Part shown: positions 32,443-40,939 of the stretch, piece after piece | How positions within the stretch are numbered: the first letter of the stretch is position 1 | How the letters are laid out: each line of letters opens with the position of its first letter | Assembly (NCBI GenBank): GCA_029245675.1 | Contig: JAQWOV010000020.1 | Coordinates: 89,598-153,597, forward strand | Source: Acidimicrobiales bacterium | GTDB taxonomy: Bacteria; Actinomycetota; Acidimicrobiia; Acidimicrobiales; MedAcidi-G1 | Length of the DNA stretch: 64,000 bases | Direction of reading: 5' to 3' | The notes under the pieces: model-generated | Told to the model about the DNA's origin: nothing | Seen by the model: only the letters and a program-made list of their open reading frames with translations | The model's database searches: none | Made by a program: the position numbers and the translations under genes

Positions 32443-35031
32443 TCATACCTCAGCTTTTTCGTCTAGTAATTTCATGATTTCTCGGGCGACCATTGGCCCA
32501 GCATTCTGGTTCTGACCAGTAACAATGTTTCCATCGACTTCCCAGTGGTTAGCGAGCGGGTCACGCCGTCTATGAGTGCATTGAAAATCGGCTCCAAGTT
32601 CCCGTAATTCTTTCTCTGGATGATGAGGCGTGGTTTCGATACCAAGCTCCTTGACTTGTTTGTCAGTTACTGCAGTCACTCTGCGTCCCTTGACAAGGGG
32701 TTCTCCGTCAGTATTTTTTGCCTTCAGGAAACCAAGAGGACCGTGACACACCCCACCAAGAACAAGATTTTTAGCATTTGCTTCCGTTACTTTCTCACCG
32801 ATCATGTCGGAGAATCCAAGATCAAAAGCCGCCCCCCACCCGCCTGCAAAGAAGATGACGTCATAATCGTCAACGTCAATGTCAGAAATGCTTATTGAAT
32901 TTCTTACTTTAGTTCTCAATTCGGTATCGGCAAGAAAACGGTCATCATGTTCGGACCGGGGAATAGGACGTAAGGAGATTGGATCAACAGCTATTTCTCC
33001 ACCTTTAGGGCTGGCGAGGTCAACTTCAATACCTGCATCAGAGAACAAGTAGTAGGGGACAGTCATTTCTGAAGCAAATAGACCAGTTGGCTTTCCAACA
33101 TCAAGCCAGGCGTGGTTCGTGCAAACTATTAAAGCCTTCAAGCCCTCGCTTTTTAGTGTGTAACTTTCGGTGTCATGAGGGTGCATACCCATCTTCCTCA
33201 CTAGTCGTCTTAATGCTCTCGCTGGAGGAGGAGGCGACTTCCTTGGAAGTTGCTCAACGGGTGGATTACGTTTTTCATACGGCCAAGGGTTATTTCGTAC
33301 CGGTACAGAACGTTCTGCTTCGTAAACTAAAGCTTCTTTCATGTAAGTAAAAACTTTTTGGACGGCAACCGAATCTTGAAGATTGTTTACTTCAATCGGG
33401 TCTGCTGTTAAGTCGTATAACTCCCATTGGTCAGGTATCGGAACAGTTCGGTAACTGTCGCCACCTCTCATTGGACTTGCTGAGAGTTGAGATTCAAATG
33501 GTGTAGACCATGTAGAAGGATCATCAAAAGCGCGAACAACTTTCCACAAATGGTTTTGTCCGCCTTCTGCTTCTTCTTCGGGAACTAAAGTAACTATTCC
33601 TTCAAAGTTGCATGCGACATGTGCCGGCACTTGAATGCGCAGAGGGGGAGGAGGCTTTTTGGCCATTCCAAGAGCTCTCGCCATACCTGAAGCTAAAGTG
33701 TCTCCCTCTAGCATGTTGTCTCGCGTCATAAAGTAAGCGGAGCGGGCTTCAAGCTCTGGTGAATCCATTCCATCAATCAGTGCTGAAAGATCACGACCGG
33801 GTAACGGATGGACTTCACTAAATTCAGCGGAAAGCTTCTCAGAGAGCTGAGCTTGATCCAATCCTGCCAAAGCAAGCGCAGTAGGAATAAGGTCAACGTG
33901 AGAAGTAGGAGTATTTGCAACCTCTCTCGCCCAAGTTGAGTTCTTTCCGATGCGTGCAACCTGAAAGGGGACGCGTGAGGCTTCATCGTAAAGGTTGTAC
34001 CACTTTTGATGCAGCCCGCCATGTGAGCCGAGGAGATCTCCGTGATCTGCCGTCCGAAAGATTATGGCGTCACCTTCATTTCCTTCAGTTACCGCAGTAC
34101 GGACTTTGTCAATTGGGGCATCAACTTCAAGATGGAGGCGGTAATAAAGATTGCGATATTCCTGTTCGTTCTCCTCGTAAGTTTCTTTCAACGTTCGAGT
34201 GGGCCCGTAAGCAGAGTAATAAGAATTTTTATAAGCAATTTGCGCTGCAGGCTTAGTAGCGAGATCTTCATGACGTGTTGGAGACTCTGGAACATCGGGT
34301 GGTAAAGAATCAGTTTCTTTCAAGGGGGATATATCGCGACGTTTCCATGCTGGGAATAAAACGATGTCATGTGGATTTACAAAACTCGCAACAAGCAGAA
34401 ATGGGCGTAAAGACTCAGGATCTCCCTCGCTTCGTAAGCGGTAACGATTCTCCAACCAACTAACAATTCGGTCAGCGATTAGATCATCACGTATTGCCCC
34501 AGAGTTAGCTAGTGGTGCTCCGTGAGGTTCCGGCCCTATCCATCCATCGAAGCCAAACGCGTCTAATGGGTTTGCCTCGCGATAGGCGTCAACGGCTGAT
34601 TGTATGATCTCACCCGTATCAGTATTTGTGGCAAGAGGAAATCCCGTATCAGGGTTCATCAAATCTGCATGACTTATATGCCATTTTCCGTCGTAATGGG
34701 TGTCATAGCCGGCAGAGCGGAACCAGTGGCCAAGCGTCGGCACTTCTCCTTCTCGTAGCCAACGCATACGAGTGTCCGAATAGGCTTTACCCAGACCATC
34801 TGTTTGGGTTACTCCGTGTAAATCTGGGTATTGGCCTGTGAAAAGAGTTGGACGACTCGGCACGCAAGCCAAAGATCCGGTGTAATGCCTAAGAAAGGAA
34901 ATGCCGTTCTCTTCGAACCATTTTCTGCCGGTCAAAGAATTGTCACGCCAAGACTTCAGTTCATCTCCCTCATAAGGAGTGGGAGCGCGTTCCTCATCTG
35001 TCATGATTATGACTACATCAGGTTTACTCAT
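32443..35031 (-). CDS. Sulfatase fused to a DJ-1/PfpI domain
   Basis: An 862-residue two-part protein from the ATG at 35031, which overlaps the upstream stop as ATGA. Residues 1 to about 600 are a sulfatase: VVIIMTDEERAP, the formylglycine motif ACVPSRPTLFTGQ with Cys56, DGKWHIS and RTADHGDLLGSHG. From about residue 631 a DJ-1/PfpI (class I amidotransferase-like) domain begins, LKALIVCTNH, with AGGWGAAFDLG and a nucleophile-elbow Cys762 in GGVCHGPLGF, as in Hsp31-type proteins. No stop or frameshift separates them. No signal peptide is seen. I know of no described sulfatase with this partner. Confidence 0.88.
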   Translation of the reverse strand: MSKPDVVIIMTDEERAPTPYEGDELKSWRDNSLTGRKWFEENGISFLRHYTGSLACVPSRPTLFTGQYPDLHGVTQTDGLGKAYSDTRMRWLREGEVPTLGHWFRSAGYDTHYDGKWHISHADLMNPDTGFPLATNTDTGEIIQSAVDAYREANPLDAFGFDGWIGPEPHGAPLANSGAIRDDLIADRIVSWLENRYRLRSEGDPESLRPFLLVASFVNPHDIVLFPAWKRRDISPLKETDSLPPDVPESPTRHEDLATKPAAQIAYKNSYYSAYGPTRTLKETYEENEQEYRNLYYRLHLEVDAPIDKVRTAVTEGNEGDAIIFRTADHGDLLGSHGGLHQKWYNLYDEASRVPFQVARIGKNSTWAREVANTPTSHVDLIPTALALAGLDQAQLSEKLSAEFSEVHPLPGRDLSALIDGMDSPELEARSAYFMTRDNMLEGDTLASGMARALGMAKKPPPPLRIQVPAHVACNFEGIVTLVPEEEAEGGQNHLWKVVRAFDDPSTWSTPFESQLSASPMRGGDSYRTVPIPDQWELYDLTADPIEVNNLQDSVAVQKVFTYMKEALVYEAERSVPVRNNPWPYEKRNPPVEQLPRKSPPPPARALRRLVRKMGMHPHDTESYTLKSEGLKALIVCTNHAWLDVGKPTGLFASEMTVPYYLFSDAGIEVDLASPKGGEIAVDPISLRPIPRSEHDDRFLADTELRTKVRNSISISDIDVDDYDVIFFAGGWGAAFDLGFSDMIGEKVTEANAKNLVLGGVCHGPLGFLKAKNTDGEPLVKGRRVTAVTDKQVKELGIETTPHHPEKELRELGADFQCTHRRRDPLANHWEVDGNIVTGQNQNAGPMVAREIMKLLDEKAEV

Positions 35032-35486
35032 GAGATCCACTCCTCTTTTTCGATACTTGGCTCAAGGTACTTTTTGAGGTCACGTAAGAGTTTCTTATTT
35101 ATTCTGGCGATAACTCTTGAGACTATTGCGGCTGGGAGAGCTGCTGGTGGCCGAACAGGAAGCAACTCAATTGTTAGGCTTACTTTCGTTGGAGTTTCAT
35201 TCTGGCTAATTCGCCAGCAATTAGTAGCGCTACGAAAAACTGGTGGAAGCCCGGAAAGCGTGTAGGCAAGTAGCTCGCCTTCATTCCACTCTGTCACCGT
35301 TTCTATGAGCGTGCTAGCCCCTTGCTGTATTCTCCGAGCGGAACCAATCCCTGAACTTTCGGAAGTTAAATAGGTGGAATGATCTACTACAGCAGACCAT
35401 GTGTAGATACTGTCAAAGTCCGATAAGACTTGCCAGACCTGATCGCTGGAAGCGTTAATGAGTATCTGTTTTTCAACAACTGCCAT
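35028..35486 (-). CDS. SRPBCC (START-like/polyketide cyclase) family protein
   Basis: A 152-residue protein from the ATG at 35486, which overlaps the stop of the upstream gene as TAATG. The sequence VEKQILINASSDQVWQVLSDFDSIYTW is typical of the SRPBCC hydrophobic-pocket fold, with a long C-terminal helix RPPAALPAAIVSRVIARINKK following. Such proteins bind or cyclise hydrophobic ligands. It is the third gene of the eight-gene operon. Confidence 0.82.
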   Translation of the reverse strand: MAVVEKQILINASSDQVWQVLSDFDSIYTWSAVVDHSTYLTSESSGIGSARRIQQGASTLIETVTEWNEGELLAYTLSGLPPVFRSATNCWRISQNETPTKVSLTIELLPVRPPAALPAAIVSRVIARINKKLLRDLKKYLEPSIEKEEWIS

Positions 35487-36598
35487 TATTGTCCTTCGCC
35501 TTGTTGAGGAACATTTGAAGAAAGCCCAGCGATGCAAGTTTCGGCTTCGGAGGCAAGTTGTGCCACAACTTCTGATGCTGGAAGAATGCTGTCAATTAAG
35601 CCGGCAATATTCCCTGCGCCATTCATAGAAATTCCTTCTTTCCCCCCGCGATCAGTAGCGAGGGGTCCAATTGTCATTCCGGTTAAGACGGGTTGCAACG
35701 GCATTGGTAGAGGATCTAATTCGTTGTCTTCCCAAGCTTTCGTCCACTTATTTGGAAGCATTCTGAAGCGTTTACCCGTGTATGAGCGGCTTATAACTGG
35801 TGACTGGTCAGCAGCAGCCACAATTCCGGCTTTCTGCCAACCTTGTATTCCTGCCTCTTCGGTGGCGAGGAATCGTGTCCCAACCCAAACCGCTTGGCAT
35901 CCCATTACAAGTGCAGCAGCAAGGCCACGGCCATCACCAATTCCGCCCGCTGCGACAACTGGAACATCCACAGCATCTAATACTTGTGGTAAAAGAGCAA
36001 TGGTTCCTACGTGTCCGGTGTGTCCACCACCTTCAGTTCCTTGGGCAATCACTACCTCTGCACCGTCTTTAACGACGCTTACCGCTTGTTTCGTGTTGCC
36101 GACTACCGACATTACGACAACGCCAGCATCCTGTAACCGTTTTGCTATAAAGCCAGGCGACCCGAGTGCTCCAACGAATACCGGAACGTTCTCTTCCATA
36201 ACTACTTCTATTTGGGCCTCTGCGTCTGTACCTAGAGCGTTACGGTCCATGTTTGAAACCGCAGAAGTTTGGTTGACTCCTAATTCTTCGGCGATACTTT
36301 TTGCGGCTTTCTTATGCTCTTCTGGAATCAAATCCGCGACATCGGACATCTTTGTTCCGCTTTGGTCAATTCGTGCCGGAAGAATGAGATCAACTCCGAA
36401 AGGTTTATCCGTCAATTCGTAGGTTCGTCGGATTACAGCCCTGATTTCTTCAGGTGACATTGAAGTGCAGCCGAGGACTCCAAGCCCTCCAGCATTTGAA
36501 ACAGCGGCAACTAGTTCTGGTCCAGCTATAGGACCCATGCCTGCTGAGAAAATAGGTAACTCAATACCGAGCATCGAACAAAGGGGAGTCTTAAGCAT
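35486..36598 (-). CDS. Nitronate monooxygenase family protein, copy 1
   Basis: A 370-residue FMN-dependent TIM-barrel enzyme of the nitronate monooxygenase/FabK family. ELPIFSAGMGPIAGPELVAA at the start binds FMN phosphate region, and VIAQGTEGGGHTGHVG with VPVVAAGGIGDGRG is the family signature; the His in GGHTGH is the catalytic position in class I enzymes. It oxidises nitronates or acts as enoyl reductase-like flavoprotein. It is gene two of the operon, and a paralogue lies on the other side of the operator-like palindrome. Confidence 0.88.
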   Translation of the reverse strand: MLKTPLCSMLGIELPIFSAGMGPIAGPELVAAVSNAGGLGVLGCTSMSPEEIRAVIRRTYELTDKPFGVDLILPARIDQSGTKMSDVADLIPEEHKKAAKSIAEELGVNQTSAVSNMDRNALGTDAEAQIEVVMEENVPVFVGALGSPGFIAKRLQDAGVVVMSVVGNTKQAVSVVKDGAEVVIAQGTEGGGHTGHVGTIALLPQVLDAVDVPVVAAGGIGDGRGLAAALVMGCQAVWVGTRFLATEEAGIQGWQKAGIVAAADQSPVISRSYTGKRFRMLPNKWTKAWEDNELDPLPMPLQPVLTGMTIGPLATDRGGKEGISMNGAGNIAGLIDSILPASEVVAQLASEAETCIAGLSSNVPQQGEGQ

Positions 36599-36600
36599 TA

Positions 36601-37149
36601 CTATTCTCGACCTTCCTTGCTGGTTGGCTTTATGGCAGTGGGAATGTCTTCAGGGGAACCGACTTGCTTAAGTCGGACAGAAAAAACTCCGCCGTAGTCC
36701 CAAACAAGGTTACTTCCTTCTCTCCACCGTCTAACCTCAATTGGCATACCAGCAGGTCGCAGAATGTGAACCCCGTTTTCATAGGTAGCTTTAACAGTTA
36801 TAGGAGTCTTAAAATCGGCTGCCATAACATCGTTGACGCCGTTTTCTTCGGTTCCATCGCACCTCATGTCGTGAATAACTCCACCACTGGTAATGACGAT
36901 TCGATCTTCACTTTGTTCGATTCGCTGAATTGATCCAAGAATCTCATGATCTGTTCGAGGCGCTCCTTGAATAGATACTTCATAGGCCTCCCAAAGCCCA
37001 CGAAGATCAGGAGCTCCTGCGATGAGATCAGTAGTGCAGCCAGAGAGAATAGCTGCCGGAAAATCATCTTTATAGCCGCCCTTAGGGGTTTTTGCGACCG
37101 GAATAGAATCAACAGAATGTGTATTAGGTGCAATTGATTGTTCGCTCAT
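36601..37149 (-). CDS. Hypothetical protein, first gene of sulfatase/dehalogenase operon
   Basis: A 182-residue soluble protein I do not recognise. After a flexible N-terminus (GGYKDDFPAAILSGCTTDLIAG) comes a beta-rich stretch with LRGLWEAYEVSIQG, ILGSIQRIEQSEDRIVITSGGVIHDMR, TVKATYENGVHILRP and VRRWREGSNLVWDYGG. Such alternating strands suggest a lipocalin-like or small beta-barrel fold. It ends 2 bases before the nitronate monooxygenase start, and its own start lies 46 bases from the palindrome. Confidence 0.6.
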   Translation of the reverse strand: MSEQSIAPNTHSVDSIPVAKTPKGGYKDDFPAAILSGCTTDLIAGAPDLRGLWEAYEVSIQGAPRTDHEILGSIQRIEQSEDRIVITSGGVIHDMRCDGTEENGVNDVMAADFKTPITVKATYENGVHILRPAGMPIEVRRWREGSNLVWDYGGVFSVRLKQVGSPEDIPTAIKPTSKEGRE

Positions 37150-37195
37150 GTATCCAGCCTTATACAGGGTTTTCTAAATTCAAAATCCAACAAGA

Positions 37196-37221
37196 AATAA
37201 GTTACCATCGGGTAACTTATT
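37196..37221. promoter_or_regulatory. Perfect 11-bp inverted repeat, putative TetR-type operator
   Basis: The arms aataagttacc and ggtaacttatt are exact reverse complements separated by atcg, total 26 bases. It lies in the 152-base gap between two divergent units: the eight-gene minus-strand operon (start 37149) and the plus-strand small protein/nitronate monooxygenase pair (start 37302). No T-run follows, so it is not a terminator. TTACC-N4-GGTAA-like sites are common for TetR-family repressors in actinobacteria. No regulator gene is nearby. Confidence 0.6.
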
Positions 37222-37301
37222 ATGCAAGCCGTGTTGATGCAACGGAAAAAATGAGGACTGGATTTAGTTAGAGAACAAATCTCTGGCAGGATAGTTATCT
37301 A

Positions 37302-37451
37302 ATGAAAGACGATAAGGGAAAATTCAATTTTCTTGCTCAGCATGCATGGGTTAAGACTTGGTGGCGTATGAATGAAGACAAAGTGATAGAAGATCATTAC
37401 CGCAAAAACAAAAGATCCAGTAGTAAAAGAAAACGTTTTTCCAAAGGATAA
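37302..37451 (+). CDS. 49-residue basic, Trp-containing small protein
   Basis: A short reading frame from ATG at 37302 to TAA at 37451, ending 2 bases before the start of the nitronate monooxygenase gene. It begins MKDDKGKFNFLAQ, has HAWVKTWWRMNEDKV in the middle, and ends with a very basic tail KNKRSSSKRKRFSKG. I do not recognise a family. The spacing to the next gene, the lack of other coding in this stretch and the ordered amphipathic-then-basic layout support it. A nucleic-acid or membrane contact is possible. Confidence 0.5.
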   Translation: MKDDKGKFNFLAQHAWVKTWWRMNEDKVIEDHYRKNKRSSSKRKRFSKG

Positions 37452-37453
37452 CA

Positions 37454-38404
37454 ATGTCTCCAATATTCAATAACCGTATAACTGAACTCTTAGGAGTAGA
37501 GATTCCAATTGTTCAAGCACCAATGGGGTGGATATCGCGTGCACAACTCGCCTCAGCAGTCTCAAATGCAGGAGCGATGGGAATCATTGAGACATCTTCC
37601 GGGGAACTTGATGCGATACGTGAAGAGATAAAGAAAATGGCTGATCTCACAGATAAACCATTTGGTGTAAATATCGCTCAAGCTTTCGTTCGTGACCCTG
37701 GAATTGTTGACTTTGTTATTGATCAAGGAGTCAAATTCGTAACTACATCTGCAGGCAACCCGATGCAATACACGGCTTTGCTTAAAGAAGCAGGATTAAC
37801 AGTGTTCCACGTAGTGCCTACGCTTTACGGAGCTTTAAAAGCAGTTGACGCAGGTGTAGACGGACTGGTTGTTGAAGGAGCGGAAGGCGGGGGATTCAAA
37901 AATCCGCGAGATGTTGCCCTTATGGTGCTTTTGCCTTTAGTTTGCTCGAAAGTTGATGTGCCTGTTATTGCTGCTGGGGGAATGGTTGATGGCGGTTCAA
38001 TGGCTGCAGCCTTGGCTCTAGGTGCAGAAGGAATTTTGATGGGCAGTCGCATGGTTAGTTCTGAGGAGTCTCCTGTTCATAACAATTGGAAACAAGCAAT
38101 CGTTGATGCCGCTGAAACAGACACCGTCTTCTTGAATCGCCATACATCGCCTTCATTACGGGCGCTACGAACCGAAAGAAGCGAGGCTTTAGAGTTCGAT
38201 ATGGAAACTAACGCAATGACCGCATTAATCGGAACGACTCAAGACTTATATTTCGGTGGCGACATGAACGCAAGCCTTGCTTTAGCAGGACAAGTTGTTG
38301 GACGAATCGATGAAGTGCAGCCAGTTAGCAAGATCATTTCAGAGTGCGCCGCCGAATGCATCCAAATACTTGAGGAACTGTCGAATAAATATTCAAACGA
38401 GTAA
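37454..38404 (+). CDS. Nitronate monooxygenase family protein, copy 2
   Basis: A 316-residue FMN-binding TIM-barrel flavoprotein of the nitronate monooxygenase/FabK family. IPIVQAPMGWISRAQLASA is the FMN-binding start, and VVEGAEGGGFKNP with VPVIAAGGMVDGGSM marks the phosphate-binding region. The catalytic His of class I enzymes (GGHTG in copy 1) is replaced by GGFKN here, so the chemistry may differ. It is divergent from copy 1's operon across the shared palindrome and converges on the EthA-like gene (5 bases between stops). Confidence 0.87.
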   Translation: MSPIFNNRITELLGVEIPIVQAPMGWISRAQLASAVSNAGAMGIIETSSGELDAIREEIKKMADLTDKPFGVNIAQAFVRDPGIVDFVIDQGVKFVTTSAGNPMQYTALLKEAGLTVFHVVPTLYGALKAVDAGVDGLVVEGAEGGGFKNPRDVALMVLLPLVCSKVDVPVIAAGGMVDGGSMAAALALGAEGILMGSRMVSSEESPVHNNWKQAIVDAAETDTVFLNRHTSPSLRALRTERSEALEFDMETNAMTALIGTTQDLYFGGDMNASLALAGQVVGRIDEVQPVSKIISECAAECIQILEELSNKYSNE

Positions 38405-38409
38405 AAAAC

Positions 38410-39933
38410 TCACGAGATTAAAGCTTCGGTCTGGTTCTCATCACCAGAAAAAGAATCTGATTCTGAATTAGCGAAAATCATAACCCCGTCATCAACGGAT
38501 GCTTTTGAGATCAATTTAATGTCCCGGTGGAAGTCCTGCGTGTGCAGCCAAGGTTCACGGTCACCTTGACGGGGGAGAAGAGGCATCATGCGTTTCATAT
38601 ATCCAGCAGGAAAGTCTTCGATCCACTGCCGCTTTGGCATATCAGCATCACCTTCTCTGAGGCGCGGAGTGCACTGTGTCATCCCAAACTTTTCCATGTG
38701 ATTCAAAAGTCGGCAAACATACTCACTTGTTAAGTCAGCTTTGAGCGTCCAAGAAGCATTTACATAACCAAAGCACGAAGCCAAATTAGGGACATCAGAG
38801 TACCCAATTCCCTTATAAGTCCATGTTCTAGAGAAATCAAGCGGGCTGCCGTCAACAAAAAAATCCATTTCACCGAGGGTGACGAGTCGAAGACCAGTAG
38901 CCGTAACGATTATGTCAGCCTCTAAGACCTCCCCGGACCTTAACCGAACACCATCTTTGACAAAAGAGTCAATGTGTTCAGTTACAACAGAAGCTTTTCC
39001 GGATCGAATAGAGCTAAAAAGATCACCGTTCGGGAGAAGACAGAGCCTCTGGTCCCACGGGTTGTATGAAGGAGTGAAATGTTTATCAATGTCATAGTCA
39101 TTCCCGAGCTCTTCTTGCACCCCTTGAAGTAAGAGCTTCTTGACTTCATCTGGGTCTGAACGGGTTTTTTTGTACACAAGGCCCTGACGGAAGATGTTCT
39201 TCTGCCGAGTTATCCAGTAAGCAAGCTTGCTAGGAAGAATCTTTCGCAGAAAGTTAGCTATTCGATCTTGATCCGGCCGGGAAACAACGTAGGTAGGAGA
39301 GCGTTGCAGCATCGTCACGTGTTTGGCATCAGAAGCCATAGCAGGAACTAACGTCATTGCGGTCGCTCCCGATCCGATTACCACAACTTTCTTATCTGTG
39401 TAGTCAAGATCCTCTGACCACTCCTGGGGATGAACAATTTGCCCTGTGAAGTCTTCTACGCCTGAAAATTCTGGAGTGTAACCCTTCTTGTAGCTGTAAT
39501 AACCAGAGCACATGTAAAGAAAGTTGCAAGAAAATAGAACCGTCTCTTGAGAATCTGATGAACTGGCCTCAAGAGTCCATTTAGAGTCTTCAGAACACCA
39601 TGAAGCGCTTGAAACAGTAAGACCAAATCTGATTTTATTTCGTATTTCGTATTCGTCGACAGTTTCTTCTAAATATTCAAGAATTGAAGGTCCATCAGCA
39701 ATAGATTTCGCTTGCTCCCACGGCTTAAACCTGAACCCGAGAGTATGCATATCACTATCAGAGCGAATACCTGGATAGCGGAATAAGTCCCAGGTCCCGC
39801 CAAGATTTTCACGCCCCTCTAGAATTCCCCAACTTTTACCAGGACACATTTTCTGCAAGTAGTAAGCCGCGCTGATACCAGAAATGCCTGCACCAACGAT
39901 TAGCACATCAAAATGTTCTTCGACTTCTGTCAC
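38410..39933 (-). CDS. Baeyer-Villiger flavin monooxygenase, EthA-like
   Basis: A 507-residue FAD- and NADPH-dependent monooxygenase. GAGISGISAAYYL (FAD), LGGTWDLFRYPGIRSDSDM, the Baeyer-Villiger-type motif FTGQIVHPQEWSED and GSGATAMTLVPA (NADPH) are present. The pattern, including NPWDQRLCLLPNGDLF and NASWTLKADL, follows mycobacterial EthA along its length. Such enzymes insert oxygen beside ketones or oxidise sulfides and thioamides. It is a single gene, 65 bases downstream of the ribokinase on the same strand. Confidence 0.92.
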   Translation of the reverse strand: MTEVEEHFDVLIVGAGISGISAAYYLQKMCPGKSWGILEGRENLGGTWDLFRYPGIRSDSDMHTLGFRFKPWEQAKSIADGPSILEYLEETVDEYEIRNKIRFGLTVSSASWCSEDSKWTLEASSSDSQETVLFSCNFLYMCSGYYSYKKGYTPEFSGVEDFTGQIVHPQEWSEDLDYTDKKVVVIGSGATAMTLVPAMASDAKHVTMLQRSPTYVVSRPDQDRIANFLRKILPSKLAYWITRQKNIFRQGLVYKKTRSDPDEVKKLLLQGVQEELGNDYDIDKHFTPSYNPWDQRLCLLPNGDLFSSIRSGKASVVTEHIDSFVKDGVRLRSGEVLEADIIVTATGLRLVTLGEMDFFVDGSPLDFSRTWTYKGIGYSDVPNLASCFGYVNASWTLKADLTSEYVCRLLNHMEKFGMTQCTPRLREGDADMPKRQWIEDFPAGYMKRMMPLLPRQGDREPWLHTQDFHRDIKLISKASVDDGVMIFANSESDSFSGDENQTEALIS

Positions 39934-39998
39934 ATCATCTCCTTGACTTACCTTGCAGTCATCGTATTTTAGTAAAACAAATAGACATGCAACAAAAT

Positions 39999-40898
39999 CT
40001 ATTCATTCTTCGCCATGTACGAAATCTGAGTTCCTTTACGCGTAACCGAATCTGTAGCCCGGTCTATCCCTAACATGATCGCGGCAGAGGGATCTAACCC
40101 TTGAGCCAAACCATGTGCGAATGCACCGACGAAAGCATCGCCAGCCCCGGTGGTATCAACAGCATCAACTTTGCCCGCAGGGTAATTGACAAGGTCGGCG
40201 TCTCGATTAGCGAAAATAACTCCTTCTTCGCCCACCGTCACAATAAGAGAAAATTTCTTGCCTGACATGAAAGAAGAAATCGAAGACTCGCTCACGACTT
40301 TATTTGACAAAGTAAGAAACTCGTTCTCATTCGGTATCAGCCAATCAGTTAGTTCTAAAAGACCCTCAGGTAAAGTAGCGATTCCAGTTGCAGGTGCGGG
40401 ATTAAGAATCGTTGTCGCCCCAATTTCTTTTGCAGCTAAAAAAGCTCCGTAAGTTGCATCGGCAGAAACCTCAAGTTGCCCTACAACAACACGGGGTGTG
40501 AAATTGAGAATTCCTTCTCTTGCTGTTTCTGACGTCAATTCAAAATTCGCGCCCGGAACGATGATGATTCTATTTGTTCCATCGGGTTCAACAAGAATTG
40601 TTGCAACACCAGTTGGACCCTTTCCTTCAGTCAGGTACGTAAGGTCAATATCGTATTTTTCCAAATTTTCTCGATACGAATCACCGTACACATCTTTCCC
40701 TAAACAGTTGATGAAACCGATTCGTGAACCAAGTATCGATGCCATAACTGCTTGATTGGCGCCTTTCCCCCCAAATGTCATTTGAAAGCTATCTCCGACA
40801 ATTGTTTCGCCGGCTTCAGGGACGCGTGAAGAGTACGAAATCAAATCAATCATGGTTGAACCAACCACGACAACGGAATTGTGTTTTTCTTGAGACAT
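39999..40898 (-). CDS. rbsK: Ribokinase (PfkB family sugar kinase)
   Basis: A 299-residue PfkB-family kinase. The N-terminal GGKGANQAVMAS signature (about residue 43) is the ribose-binding motif of RbsK; the C-terminal DTTGAGDAFVGAFAHG carries the catalytic Asp and anion hole. NPAPA and TVGEEGV fit ribokinase better than adenosine or fructose kinases. No ribose transporter genes adjoin it. It diverges from the DUF1185 operon with 41 bases between starts. Confidence 0.88.
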   Translation of the reverse strand: MSQEKHNSVVVVGSTMIDLISYSSRVPEAGETIVGDSFQMTFGGKGANQAVMASILGSRIGFINCLGKDVYGDSYRENLEKYDIDLTYLTEGKGPTGVATILVEPDGTNRIIIVPGANFELTSETAREGILNFTPRVVVGQLEVSADATYGAFLAAKEIGATTILNPAPATGIATLPEGLLELTDWLIPNENEFLTLSNKVVSESSISSFMSGKKFSLIVTVGEEGVIFANRDADLVNYPAGKVDAVDTTGAGDAFVGAFAHGLAQGLDPSAAIMLGIDRATDSVTRKGTQISYMAKNE

Positions 40899-40939
40899 AA
40901 TAGTTATCTAAATAGTAGACCTACATTAAGGGTAAAACT

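Noticed and set aside
35532..36422. A 296-codon open frame antisense to the nitronate monooxygenase gene
   Set aside because: Composition is dominated by Ser, Pro, Thr and Ala, as expected from the reverse strand of a coding gene. The opposite strand has clear flavoprotein motifs over the same bases.
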